Shown here in pieces: positions 40,569-49,610 of a DNA stretch of 64,000 bases. The DNA is taken from contig NZ_CALPBZ010000003.1 of assembly GCF_943181415.1 (NCBI RefSeq), positions 372,001 through 436,000 on the forward strand, in the 5' to 3' direction. This DNA comes from Microbacterium sp. Marseille-Q6648. GTDB taxonomy: Bacteria > Actinomycetota > Actinomycetes > Actinomycetales > Microbacteriaceae. Positions within the stretch are counted from its first letter, which is position 1; every line of letters begins with the position of its first letter. The translations under genes and the position numbers were made by a program. The notes under the pieces are model-generated. The model worked only from the letters and a program-made list of their open reading frames with translations, made no database searches and was not told the origin of the DNA.

Positions 40569-41585
40569 ATGACGGTGATCGACAACGGCGTGTACGTCGA
40601 CGGGCGCCGCACGGCGAATCCAGTGAGCCTGGAGGAGACCTTCGAGACCATGCGCGACCGCGGCGGCATGAGCTGGATCGACCTCTACCGTCCCGACCTC
40701 GACGAGCTCCACCGTGTCGCGGCCGAGTTCAGCCTGCACCCGCTCGCGGTGGACGACGCCCTCGCCGGGCACCAGCGCTCCAAGCTCGAGCGCTACGGCG
40801 ACACCCTCTTCATCGTGCTGCGTCCCGCCCGCTACATCGACGACAGCGAGACGGTGGAGTTCGGCGAGCTGCACGTCTTCATCGGCCCCGACTTCGTCGT
40901 CACGGTCCGCCACGCCGAGTCGTGCGACCTCGTCTCGGTGCGCGAGCGCCTCGAGGCGGATCCCGAACTGCTCGCCCGCGGTCCCGAAGCCGTGCTGTAT
41001 GCGGTGCTCGACCAGGTGGTGGACGAGTACGCGCCGGTGATCGCCGGGCTCGAGAACGACATCGACGAGATCGAAGACCAGCTCTTCGACGACGGTGTCG
41101 ACGTCTCGCGCCGCATCTACGCACTGTCGCGCGAGGTGCTCGACTTCCAGCGGGCGACGCAGCCGCTGGTCGGGATGCTGGAAGCCCTCCTCCGCGGATT
41201 CGACAAGTACCAGGTCGATGTCGAACTGCAGCACAACCTCCGAGACGTGCACGACCATGCCATCCGCGTCACCGAGCGGGCGGAGTCCTTCCGCGCGATC
41301 CTCGACAACGCCCTCACGGTCGAGGCGAACGTCGTCGCCCGTCGCCAGAACCTCGAGATGCACCGCATGTCGGAGATGAGCCTCGCTCAGACCGAGCAGG
41401 CCAAGAAGATCTCGTCATGGGCGGCGATCCTCTTCGCCCCGACCCTGATCGGCGCGGTCTACGGCATGAACTTCGACTACATGCCCGAGCTGTCGTGGGT
41501 CTTCGGCTACCCCTTCGCGCTGACCCTCATGCTCGCCTCCAGCGCGATCCTCTACGTCGTCTTCAAGCGCCGCAACTGGCTCTAG
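40569..41585 (+). CDS. corA: CorA-family magnesium/divalent cation transporter
   Basis: This 338-residue protein has the long cytoplasmic alpha/beta and helical domain (residues 1-270) and two C-terminal transmembrane helices. The signature YGMNFDYMPEL lies at the end of the first helix (GMN motif, residues about 303-305). Length is normal. The ATG has AGGAGG upstream. It forms a pentameric channel for Mg2+, possibly Co2+ or Ni2+. It is monocistronic. Confidence 0.95.
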   Translation: MTVIDNGVYVDGRRTANPVSLEETFETMRDRGGMSWIDLYRPDLDELHRVAAEFSLHPLAVDDALAGHQRSKLERYGDTLFIVLRPARYIDDSETVEFGELHVFIGPDFVVTVRHAESCDLVSVRERLEADPELLARGPEAVLYAVLDQVVDEYAPVIAGLENDIDEIEDQLFDDGVDVSRRIYALSREVLDFQRATQPLVGMLEALLRGFDKYQVDVELQHNLRDVHDHAIRVTERAESFRAILDNALTVEANVVARRQNLEMHRMSEMSLAQTEQAKKISSWAAILFAPTLIGAVYGMNFDYMPELSWVFGYPFALTLMLASSAILYVVFKRRNWL

Positions 41586-41651
41586 CCTCCATCGGATGCC
41601 GCAAAGCCACCCGACCGCGTCCGAAACACGGCATCGCTAGGCTCAGCTCCT

Positions 41652-42665
41652 ATGGGCGAACGGTCTGCGGCGATCGACGCGGTACGCGTGGTGGGCATGG
41701 TCGCTGTCGTGGCAGGTCACGTCTGGATCACCCCGGAAACACGCCAGTGGCTCTACACATGGCATTTGCCGCTGTTCTTCATCCTCACGGGCTACCTGTG
41801 GAGCGGTCGGCGCGGAATCAAGGGCGAGGCCGCGGTACGCGCGCGGACGTTGCTCGTCCCCTACGCGTGCTGGTTCGCGATCATCGCCGCGATCACGTGG
41901 GGATTTCAGCTGATACAGGGGTCGTTCAATCCACGAGTTGCGGCAGGACAGGTGTGGGGTGGCCCCCTTCAGTCCGAACCGTTCTGGGCCTTCTGGTTCC
42001 CCACGGCACTGTTCGTGGCGACCATTCTGTACGTTCCCGTCTCTCGACTCGCGTTGCCCTGGCAGTGGTGCGTTGCGTTGGCTCTGCTGATCGTGACCGC
42101 CTATGTGCCGGGCACTCAGCTGGCGTTTCTCCCGCTCGCGATAGGGCAAGGCCTCGGCGCATTCGTCTTCGTCGTGGCGGGGCAGACGCTGCGCCGTGCT
42201 CAGGCGCGCATGAGTCGTGACGGCGTGGTGGGCCCGGCGATGCTGGCCGGCGGGGTGGCGCTCGTTCTGCTCTTCCCCGACAGCTTCGTAGACGTGAAAG
42301 GCCTGCACTTCGGAGTGCCCGTCGTGGGGATTCTCACAGCCGTCCTGATCGGTGGCGGGCTCATCGTGACCGCTCGCGCGTACCTCTCACGGACGCCGCG
42401 TCCGTTGTCGGTGACGGTGGTTTGGCTGTCGATGTCGTCACTCGTTGTGATGTTCGTTCACGTGCCTATCGCCAGCGCCCTTGACGCATTGGGCGACGGC
42501 TCGGTGGCCGGGTTCCTGATCACGATTGTCGCCTCGTGGGCGCTGGGGCTGGCGCTTGTCGCGCTCCCGGCGGCTTGGTTCCTGACGGGAGCTCGGGGTG
42601 CCGCCCCGCGCCTGAACGACACATCAAGCGCTGACAGCGCGGCTATTCGGCCGGAGCGTACGTAG
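41652..42665 (+). CDS. Acyltransferase-3 family membrane protein
   Basis: This 337-residue protein with about ten transmembrane helices starts MGERSAAIDAVRVVGMVAVVAGHVW, where RxxxxDxxR-like residues and the His in AGHVW form the acyltransferase-3 active site. FILTGYLWSGR and LWLSMSSLVVMFVHVP-like segments fit the family. It would O-acetylate a surface polysaccharide or other envelope glycan. It lies 68 nt before an SGNH hydrolase gene, and the pair recalls two-component O-acetylation systems where an AT3 and an SGNH protein work together. Confidence 0.88.
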   Translation: MGERSAAIDAVRVVGMVAVVAGHVWITPETRQWLYTWHLPLFFILTGYLWSGRRGIKGEAAVRARTLLVPYACWFAIIAAITWGFQLIQGSFNPRVAAGQVWGGPLQSEPFWAFWFPTALFVATILYVPVSRLALPWQWCVALALLIVTAYVPGTQLAFLPLAIGQGLGAFVFVVAGQTLRRAQARMSRDGVVGPAMLAGGVALVLLFPDSFVDVKGLHFGVPVVGILTAVLIGGGLIVTARAYLSRTPRPLSVTVVWLSMSSLVVMFVHVPIASALDALGDGSVAGFLITIVASWALGLALVALPAAWFLTGARGAAPRLNDTSSADSAAIRPERT

Positions 42666-42733
42666 CTGACTCTCGCCGGCTCGGCGCATGAGCCTCCACC
42701 AATCCCCCAGCCACCCCGTGAGAGCATCGCCGG

Positions 42734-43435
42734 ATGCCCGCGCTCCTGAAACGCCACCCGGCGTGGACGATCGCCGCCGTTGCGGTGGCCGTCCTCGCGA
42801 TCGCGGTCGCGTCCCTGCTCGCGGTGCGCGAGGCGAACGCGAACGCCCGCCTCGCCGAGATCTGCTCGCAGATCCACTCCGTCTCGGAGCACCTCGACGA
42901 GGCCCCGATCACCGAAGGCGACGAGACGGTCGCGGTCCTCGGCGACTCGTACTCTCAGGGCTGGTCGGTCGGCGGGCCCAGCGAGGCCTGGCCCGCAACC
43001 TTCGGCGAGCAAACCGACACAACGGTCTACGTCGACGGCTTCGCCGGCTCGGGAGTGACGGGCTCGACCTTCTGCCCCGAGGCGTCGTTCGCCGAGCGCG
43101 TGGACGAGATCAACCGCATCGAGCCGGATGCCGTCATCATCCAGGCCGGCCTCAATGACACCACTGCATCGAGTACGCGTCTGGGCGAAGCCCTCGCCGC
43201 AGTCCTCGACGAGATCGACGCCGACCGGGTGATGGTGGTCGGTCCCCCTTCTCCCCCGGCTCGCACGGTCGAGGCACTTCAGCGAGTGGAAGAAGCGTTC
43301 GCAGCGACCGCCGACGAGGTGGGCGTGCAGTACGTCTCGCTCCTGGACGTCAAACTCGAGTACCAGGACGACAAACTTCACACCAACCGCGACGGTCAGC
43401 GCGTCATCGGCGAGACTATCGCCGCCGCCTGGTGA
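42734..43435 (+). CDS. SGNH/GDSL-family hydrolase with N-terminal membrane anchor
   Basis: This 233-residue protein has a signal-anchor helix (about residues 10-30) and an extracytoplasmic SGNH domain: block I VAVLGDSYSQGW with nucleophile Ser, block II FAGSGVTG, block III QAGLNDTT and a late block V KLHTNRDGQRV with catalytic His. It should be an esterase or O-acetyltransferase acting on envelope glycans. It follows an acyltransferase-3 gene on the same strand, and another SGNH gene lies beyond the IS3 element (45107-45979). Confidence 0.88.
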   Translation: MPALLKRHPAWTIAAVAVAVLAIAVASLLAVREANANARLAEICSQIHSVSEHLDEAPITEGDETVAVLGDSYSQGWSVGGPSEAWPATFGEQTDTTVYVDGFAGSGVTGSTFCPEASFAERVDEINRIEPDAVIIQAGLNDTTASSTRLGEALAAVLDEIDADRVMVVGPPSPPARTVEALQRVEEAFAATADEVGVQYVSLLDVKLEYQDDKLHTNRDGQRVIGETIAAAW

Positions 43436-43817
43436 ATCCGATCCCGAAGCGTGGAAGAATGAGAGGGCATCGTCAGCGAGGAGCCTGACCGCGCTTGAGC
43501 AGACGAAGAAAGCCGGTCACCAGCGGCGATCGTTCGCTCCCAACCTGTCGGCGTGGTCTACGGCACGAAGTGATGCGTTCCAACGCCAAGAGTCAAACTG
43601 CGTCTGACCTCGAGAGACGTCTCTGCGAGCGGATCCGCGCCAACACGCGGACTCCTCAGACTCCGCGGGTCTGTGTCATCCGCCCAGGTGGTCGTCGCGA
43701 ACCCAGGGGGACTTAGAGCCACGCGGTTACGGACACCCGGGCCGTACAGTAAGCACTATAAAGCTGCAGACGTCCGGCGAGCCGACTACGCAACCAATAC
43801 CCGCATAGGAGACCGGG
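43436..43817. other. Intergenic region left of the IS3 element, no supported gene
   Basis: No gene with convincing codon use was found in these 382 bp. A 73-codon frame from a TTG at 43495 was considered and rejected. Base composition falls towards the IS. Confidence 0.5.
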
Positions 43818-43834
43818 GACTGCTGCACGGATAG

Positions 43835-44682
43835 GTGACGGTGGGTTTGTCACGCAGCCAGCGCGGCTGGCGTTTTCATGATGACCTCGAACTCAACGGG
43901 CGTCAAACGGCCGAGGCGGGGCTGTCGTCTGCGTCGGTGGTAGGTCCGCTCGATTCAGGTCACGATCGCTATGTGCAGCTCGTCGCGGGTGGTCCAGTTG
44001 CGGCGGTTGAGGACATTTATCTGGAGCAGCGCGAAGAAGCTCTCCATGGCGGCGTTATCACCCGCGGCGCCGACCCGGCCCATGGATCCGACCATGCGGC
44101 GGTGGGGTAGAGCGCGCAGCAACTTCCGGCTGCGGAATTGCGACCCGCGGTCGCTATGGACCACACAGCCGGCGACGTCGCGGCGCCGGGCGACAGCGTG
44201 GTTCAGGGCGGTGACGGCCAGGCTCGACTTCATCCGGAGTCGTTCGAGCAGCCGACGATCCGGTTGGAGAACACGGCCTTGAACGCGTAGAGATAGAGCT
44301 TGCCTTCCGCAGTCCGGTGCTCCGTGACGTCACACAGTCACAACTGGTTCGGGTTCGTCAGCGGTGAAGTCGCGACCGACGAGATCGTCGTGGACGGGCG
44401 GGCCCGCTTTCTTCCCGCTGCCACGGCCCCGATTCTTGCCGAACGTGCTCCACCAGCCGTTCGCTGACGCGATCTTCCATGCGGTCCGGTCCGACATCGC
44501 CCGCCGGCGTCGCGGGCCTCGTCTGCGAGCAGCCGGCGCCCGAACTCGGGGTCGTCCTTATGCGCGTCGAACAGCGCGTTCGCGCGACACGCCTCCACCA
44601 CCTCTCTAGCGGTGATTGGGGTCGCCAGCCACCGGTAGTAGGGCTGGCGGGAGAGCTTGAGCACCCGGCACGCAACCGTCAC
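43835..44682 (-). pseudogene. IS3-family transposase orfB, broken by several frameshifts
   Basis: Typical orfB pieces are found in different frames: VTVACRVLKLSRQPYYRWL and LFDAHKDDPEFGRRLLADEARDAG (44682 down to about 44500), then a disturbed stretch, and MKSSLAVTALNHAVARR, CVVHSDRGSQFRS and GAAGDNAAMESFFALLQ (44233 down to 43955) with the DDE residues. At least two frameshifts separate them, so the element is not autonomous. Confidence 0.85.
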
Positions 44683-44708
44683 GGGGATCCCCGCGTCGGC
44701 GAGCTCAG

Positions 44709-45014
44709 TCAGCGGGGGGAGCCTCCCCCCGGCAGGCTCGCCTGCGACAGATACGCCGCCGCACGACGCAGGACCTCGTTCTCCTGCTCGAGCAGCCGGA
44801 TCCGCTTGCGCCGCTCACGAGTTTCAGCCGCCTCGGTCCAGGTCTCGACCGGCGCGGTGCCCTCATCAACCTTGGCGCGGTGGAGCCAATTCTGCAGGGT
44901 CATCGGGTGAACGCCGAAGCCTTTCGCGATCTGCTCGACCGTGACTCCGTGCTCGCAGTTCCTCGCGACGCGCAACACGTCGTCACGGAACTCGCTCGGG
45001 TAGGGCTTGGGCAC
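44709..45014 (-). CDS. IS3-family transposase orfA
   Basis: A GTG at 45014 opens a frame of about 101 residues starting VPKPYPSEFRDDVLRVARN with a helix-turn-helix (VEQIAKGFGVHPMTLQNWLHRA) and a leucine-zipper-like coil (RRKRIRLLEQENEVLRRAAAYL). The stop lies just past a G6A run followed by a C6 run on the minus strand (about 44714-44735), where a -1 slip would lead into LPPLTELADAGIPVTVACR of orfB. That fits programmed frameshifting of IS3 elements. Confidence 0.85.
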   Translation of the reverse strand: MPKPYPSEFRDDVLRVARNCEHGVTVEQIAKGFGVHPMTLQNWLHRAKVDEGTAPVETWTEAAETRERRKRIRLLEQENEVLRRAAAYLSQASLPGGGSPR

Positions 45015-45106
45015 AGCAACATTTTTCCAGGCCGACCCCTCGGGCATGCCAGATCAGATGTCACCTACTCGTGCAGCAGTCTTGAGCCTGAGCATGCCGC
45101 CGTAGG

Positions 45107-45979
45107 ATGCATCTCATGGGAAGACACCGGCGCCACGGCAACAACGCAGGCTCACGATGGCCGGTACTCGCTGGTGTCAGCGTCGCGGTCATCTTAACCG
45201 CAAGTCTCACGGCGCTCGCTCTACTTCCTTCAGCCAAGCCCCATGCTGCAGCCGTAGCCACGTACACACCGGAGCCGCTCACTGAAGCGGAACCCGAGCC
45301 CATCGCCCCGTTGGTAGCTTTCATCGGCGACAGTTACATCGGAGGCTCCGACGAAGGAGGGGTGGGCGATAAGAATTGGTCCGCGCTCGCAAGCGCGAAC
45401 CTAGGGTGGAAGGATTGCGCGTTCGGCGTCGGCGGAAGTGGCTGGACTCGCGGGATTAATGAGTGGACGTTCAATGCACGTATCGATTGGGCGCTATCCC
45501 TCAATCCGTCTCTGGTTGTGTTCGCAAACGGAGTAAACGATCTGACGAGCGCTTCGGATCAAACGATCCCGCGAGCGACCGAGGCTATGGCGTATCTAAG
45601 ATCTCTGGCCCCCAGCCTGCCCGTTGTCATCATCGGACAGATCAAGGTCAGAGACGGGCAGTCGCCAGGCATTGATCGCCAGAACCAAGGGCTAGCTTCG
45701 GTAGCACGTAAGTATGATGCCGTGTTCATCGATCCGATAGAAGCGGGGTGGTTTGACGGAGAAGCCCGCGATTGGCTTGGTGAAGACCGTTTCCACCCGA
45801 CCGACGAGGGCAACGTTTACCTCGCGGACCAGTTCGTGGAGGCTGTTCAGGCTTCTAGTGTGAGTCCGGCGATCCGCATGTCCACCGACGCAAGGTGGGG
45901 ATGCGGACTTCCGGATTGGCGTCGAACCCTGCCCAACGGATCACCCGCACCGGCTCCAAGCGACAAGGGAGCCCCCTGA
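45107..45979 (+). CDS. SGNH/GDSL-family hydrolase, start of the polysaccharide locus
   Basis: This 290-residue protein has a signal-anchor (about residues 19-40), then an SGNH domain: VAFIGDSYIGGSDEGG with the nucleophile Ser, FGVGGSGWTRG, VFANGVNDLTSASD and DRFHPTDEGNVYLA with the catalytic Asp/His pair. It may remove or add O-acyl groups on the exported polysaccharide. The start at 45107 is not certain; an ATG at 45116 is close. Its stop overlaps an ATG (TGATG) at 45979. GC content drops visibly from this gene onwards. Confidence 0.88.
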   Translation: MHLMGRHRRHGNNAGSRWPVLAGVSVAVILTASLTALALLPSAKPHAAAVATYTPEPLTEAEPEPIAPLVAFIGDSYIGGSDEGGVGDKNWSALASANLGWKDCAFGVGGSGWTRGINEWTFNARIDWALSLNPSLVVFANGVNDLTSASDQTIPRATEAMAYLRSLAPSLPVVIIGQIKVRDGQSPGIDRQNQGLASVARKYDAVFIDPIEAGWFDGEARDWLGEDRFHPTDEGNVYLADQFVEAVQASSVSPAIRMSTDARWGCGLPDWRRTLPNGSPAPAPSDKGAP

Positions 45980-46497
45980 TGGACCCGCCCTGGACTCAGC
46001 CGGGCCGCGTCATCGACCCCATGGTGGCCGCTCTATGGACTGACCAGGCACACCCGAGACTGGTCGCTGCGGGCCGGACCCACCTCTGCCGCGGCGCTCG
46101 GCTGCGACCTGGCGAGCGCATAGCAAGATTCTTGGTGATCGGGACTACGCCGCCAGATCTCTACAGCTCGCTCAACTGGCGTGGCGCTCGCGATTACTCA
46201 TTTACGGGCCCGGTGGTCCTCCACAGCAACGACGGCGATGCCGTATACGTGCTGTTGGGGGCTTCGCTATGCTCAGCACTAGCCAACAATCGGAAGGCGT
46301 CCGCATTTGGTGCTCCCAATCATCGTTCTCGCGGTCTTTTCCGGTGTCGGGTTTCTCATCGCGGCTTACGTGGCGCGTCGGGTCGGGCGGATCCTCAACG
46401 TCCGCACTCTACTCCTCGCCAACTATGTCCTGGTGAGTCTCATTTCGGGGATTGTCCACCTCTCAAAGGTAGAGGGGCAGCCGCGCGGATTCTTTGA
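45979..46497 (+). other. Uncertain open frame coupled to the SGNH gene
   Basis: An ATG overlaps the SGNH stop (TGATG) and opens a 172-codon frame starting MDPPWTQPGRVIDPMVAALW. The first 100 codons have fair codon use, but the 3' part overlaps the clearly real polymerase gene by about 190 nt in another frame. It may be a short gene truncated by a frameshift, or not a gene. I recognise no family. This covers the 327-bp gap before the polymerase. Confidence 0.25.
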
Positions 46498-47713
46498 TGT
46501 CACGGTCGCAGGTACTCCAGCGATGGCAACAGCCGTGCTTGGGTCCGTCCTGGGTTTGATCGCAATGAGCATCGGTTGCGTGTGGAGGCTTCAGCGCGCG
46601 CCCGTGACCAACCGACCACGCCTCCGCCGTACTGACAAATGGATCATTATTGCGGTTCTCGCGGTGATATTCCCCTTCGTAATGAGCGGGCTCCTTCGAA
46701 TGCAGGCGAACGCTGCTCTTTCCAGCACTGTTCGCATCTTGTCAGTGGAGCAAGGTGACGCTCGCTACGTATTCATGTCCCACTGGTCGGTCTGGATCAT
46801 CAGCTTCTTGGCCCTTTGGGTCTTGTCGTTCAGGCACTTTGATGGCCCGACATGGGCCTGCATCATCGTTCTCGGATCAGTGGCTCTGATCGCAGTAGCA
46901 CTTGAGTGGACCGGTGGACGGTCGATTATCTTCGTTATGGCCTTGCCACTTGTACTGGTCACCGCACACCGGCTTTATCCTGCGCGCATGCTGGTGGTGC
47001 CGAGTCTTGCAATTGCCGCCGCTGTTTTCGTGGCTAACGTCACCGGGGACCGCCTCGCGGGAACCCGCCAAACAAGCTCATTAGCTACATGGGCGGATTG
47101 GGAATGGGGAAGATTCTCCATGCTCGGATTCGCTGACACCTACACCACGCAGGGCGGATTTCTGCACGGCGAGACGTTCGTACAGGCCCTCATGAACGTA
47201 ACCCTGGGCGTGGTGCGTCTACTCGGGTTGTATGTCCCCAACCCACCCCTTCGGTCCATGCCGGAGATCACGGGCCAAGCGATCCTGCAGTCCGACCAGA
47301 CTCACGTCGTTGCTGGGCTGAACAGCGAATTGTTCATAAACTTCGGGTACGCGGGCATATTCGTCGGGATGCTCCTGCTCGGATTGTTCGCCGGTTGGGT
47401 CGATCGCCGATTCGCCAAGGCCGAGAACCTAATCGCTCAACTGGGGTGGGCCTACCTCGGCTCCTTGGTGATCTTCCGCACCCTCGCCGCGGACGCCAAT
47501 GCCCTCGCATCCTTCCTGATCTACTCAGGCGCCCCGGTCCTCGTCATGGGTGTTCTCGCATATTTGCTACGCGATCGGTGCACCCTGGCCTCGGAGATCT
47601 GCGAAACGCAAGGCATGAGAGCTGTGCGCGCACCCGCGTTCCCATCAAGGCTCGCCCACCTTCCTCGCACGTACGAGGATCACGGCGTGCACGGCGACGA
47701 TCAGAGACGTTGA
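46307..47713 (+). CDS. Wzy-like oligosaccharide repeat-unit polymerase
   Basis: This 468-residue integral membrane protein has about 11-12 helices with a large periplasmic loop (about residues 250-340, WADWEWGRFSMLGFADTYTTQGGFLHGETFV). Such an arrangement, weak sequence conservation and position between other EPS genes point to the polymerase that joins lipid-linked repeat units. The start is a TTG at 46307 or GTG at 46310, behind GGAAGG. The hydrophilic C-terminal 45 residues are poorly constrained. The specific linkage is unknown. Confidence 0.75.
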   Translation: MVLPIIVLAVFSGVGFLIAAYVARRVGRILNVRTLLLANYVLVSLISGIVHLSKVEGQPRGFFDVTVAGTPAMATAVLGSVLGLIAMSIGCVWRLQRAPVTNRPRLRRTDKWIIIAVLAVIFPFVMSGLLRMQANAALSSTVRILSVEQGDARYVFMSHWSVWIISFLALWVLSFRHFDGPTWACIIVLGSVALIAVALEWTGGRSIIFVMALPLVLVTAHRLYPARMLVVPSLAIAAAVFVANVTGDRLAGTRQTSSLATWADWEWGRFSMLGFADTYTTQGGFLHGETFVQALMNVTLGVVRLLGLYVPNPPLRSMPEITGQAILQSDQTHVVAGLNSELFINFGYAGIFVGMLLLGLFAGWVDRRFAKAENLIAQLGWAYLGSLVIFRTLAADANALASFLIYSGAPVLVMGVLAYLLRDRCTLASEICETQGMRAVRAPAFPSRLAHLPRTYEDHGVHGDDQRR

Positions 47714-47985
47714 AGACTTGGTCCGGCAACACCGAGAGCTCGCCGCCGACCAGAGAACATCGAAACAACCTGACCGTGGCCCTGCTGCGGGACTTCTGGT
47801 GTGGCCCGCGACGCTTTATTACGATGCGGTCACATCTCCCCACTTAACGGTCTCCCTCCCCTGCCCAGATACGCGACTCTCGAGGGTCTCCTGCTCCAGT
47901 CCGACGCGAACGCTTCACATTGCCGACACAATTCAACGCTACGCTCGCATGCGAAGCAGTTAGTCGAGACGCCGAGAGGACGATC

Positions 47986-49566
47986 GTGACGTCGAGCCTT
48001 GGGGAGGTCGACGCGACACCGACGTCGCATTCGAAAGTGCAGCACACCCTTAAGAACGGGGGCGAAGGCCGAGACACGGCACCATTGGCGCCCCCGTCAC
48101 GCGCGAGCGTTCTAGAAGCGCGGCCGAGGAGCGGCTGGAGACAGAGCTACGCGCGAAAGATCTGGATCACAGACTTACTCGCGCTGATCTGGGTCGTGTA
48201 CGGCACTCAGATCGTGTGGTTCGGCCTAGGCAACGCCGAGGTGGCTATGCGCGAGGACTCCCGAATCACGGAGCTGTCTTATTGGATCTTCTCAGGCCTT
48301 GTGGTCCTCGCGTGGATGCTGGCGCTCACGCTATCCGACTCGCGTAGCCATCGGGTGATGGGCGCCGGCAACAGTGAGTATGTGCGAATTGTTGACGCAA
48401 GCTTCCGTCTGTTCGGCGTTATAGCCATAGCCGCATTTCTCTTCCGCGTCGATGTCGCCCGCGGGTTCCTTCTGATCAGCTTGCCGGCTGGCGTCGTGGT
48501 CCTTGTATCCATCCGCTGGCTCTGGCGACAGTGGTTAATCTCCCAGCGCCAACGCGGCGCATACGCGGCCAGAGTTCTGCTGGTCGGCTCAGAACGCTCA
48601 GTCTCCGAGATTGCACGGGAGCTCGCACGTGCACCTCATGCTGGATATCGCGTCGTCGGAGCATGTATACCGTCTGGACGCGTTGCCGGGACGATTGAGA
48701 ACACCGACATTCCGATCATGGGTAGCGTCAACGCGGTCGAGCGAGCGGTCTTAGCGACGAGCGCGGACACAGTCGCAGTGACCAGCACCGACGAGTTGCC
48801 ACCACATAAGGTCAAGGAGATCTCGTGGCGCCTAGAGGCGGGCAAGCAGCATCTTGTGCTTGCTCCGAGCATTATCGACATAGCTGGCCCGAGAATTCAC
48901 ATGCGCCCGGTCGCGGGACTTCCGCTCATTCATGTCGAAACACCTCGTTTTAGTAAAGGTCAGCGCTTTGCCAAGCGGAGTCTCGACCTTAGTGTCGCTA
49001 CGTTGGCGATCATCGCTATCAGCCCATTGCTTATCGCGCTGGCAATAGTCGTCCGGCTCAGCAGCGATGGCCCAGTGCTTTTCCGCCAAACCCGCGTCGG
49101 CCTCGGGGGGAAGGAGTTCACAATGTTGAAGTTCCGGTCGATGGTCCCCAACGCTGAGGATCTCTTGAGCACGCTCAATGCACCATTCGGTGGTGCGGGC
49201 AACGAGGTCCTATTCAAGATGAGAGATGATCCCCGAGTCACGAAGGCCGGAAAAACTTTGCGAAAGTACAGCCTTGACGAACTACCACAACTCTTCAATG
49301 TGCTGCGCGGTACCATGTCACTCGTGGGGCCACGACCATCGCTTCCTCGCGAGGTAGCAAAATACGCAGACCACGTTCATCGCCGCTTTCTCGTGAAACC
49401 TGGGATTACGGGATTGTGGCAGGTAAGCGGCCGCTCGACATTGACGTGGGAAGACACAGTTCGACTGGATCTATCGTATGTCGAAAATTGGTCCCTCATC
49501 GGCGACCTGAGCATCCTCGCTCGAACAGCTCGCGCCGCACTGGCGCCAGGTGAAACTTCGGCTTGA
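47986..49566 (+). CDS. Polyprenyl-phosphate sugar phosphotransferase (WbaP/CpsE-like)
   Basis: This 526-residue protein starts at a GTG (47986) with GAGAGGA upstream. It has four N-terminal transmembrane helices (about 50-170), a cytoplasmic CoA-binding-like domain (about 190-320, RVLLVGSERSVSEIARELAR), a reentrant helix at the start of the catalytic domain (about 350), and the bacterial sugar transferase domain: KRSLDLSVATLAIIAISPLL, LFRQTRVGLGGKEFTMLKFRSM, SLVGPRPSLPREV and KPGITGLWQVSGRS. It transfers a hexose-1-phosphate to undecaprenyl phosphate, starting the repeat unit. Confidence 0.95.
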   Translation: MTSSLGEVDATPTSHSKVQHTLKNGGEGRDTAPLAPPSRASVLEARPRSGWRQSYARKIWITDLLALIWVVYGTQIVWFGLGNAEVAMREDSRITELSYWIFSGLVVLAWMLALTLSDSRSHRVMGAGNSEYVRIVDASFRLFGVIAIAAFLFRVDVARGFLLISLPAGVVVLVSIRWLWRQWLISQRQRGAYAARVLLVGSERSVSEIARELARAPHAGYRVVGACIPSGRVAGTIENTDIPIMGSVNAVERAVLATSADTVAVTSTDELPPHKVKEISWRLEAGKQHLVLAPSIIDIAGPRIHMRPVAGLPLIHVETPRFSKGQRFAKRSLDLSVATLAIIAISPLLIALAIVVRLSSDGPVLFRQTRVGLGGKEFTMLKFRSMVPNAEDLLSTLNAPFGGAGNEVLFKMRDDPRVTKAGKTLRKYSLDELPQLFNVLRGTMSLVGPRPSLPREVAKYADHVHRRFLVKPGITGLWQVSGRSTLTWEDTVRLDLSYVENWSLIGDLSILARTARAALAPGETSA

Positions 49567-49610
49567 GGTGCGGGCGCGCTGGCATTAGTCGCTAGGACGG
49601 AAAGGACGAT

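Larger units (their letters stand above)
43818..45081 (-). mobile_element. Decayed IS3-family insertion sequence
   Basis: Imperfect terminal inverted repeats of about 22 bp bound a 1264-bp element: left CTGCTGCACGGATAGGTGAC (43820-43839) and right, reverse complemented, CTGCTGCACGAGTAGGTGAC, differing at two positions. Inside are an intact orfA and a broken orfB on the minus strand. A clear target duplication was not seen. It separates two SGNH hydrolase genes and marks the left edge of the lower-GC polysaccharide locus. Confidence 0.85.

Noticed and set aside
43495-43716. 73-codon frame starting at a TTG before the IS3 element
   Set aside because: Arg/Pro-rich composition, no recognisable domain and no conserved context; treated as non-coding.
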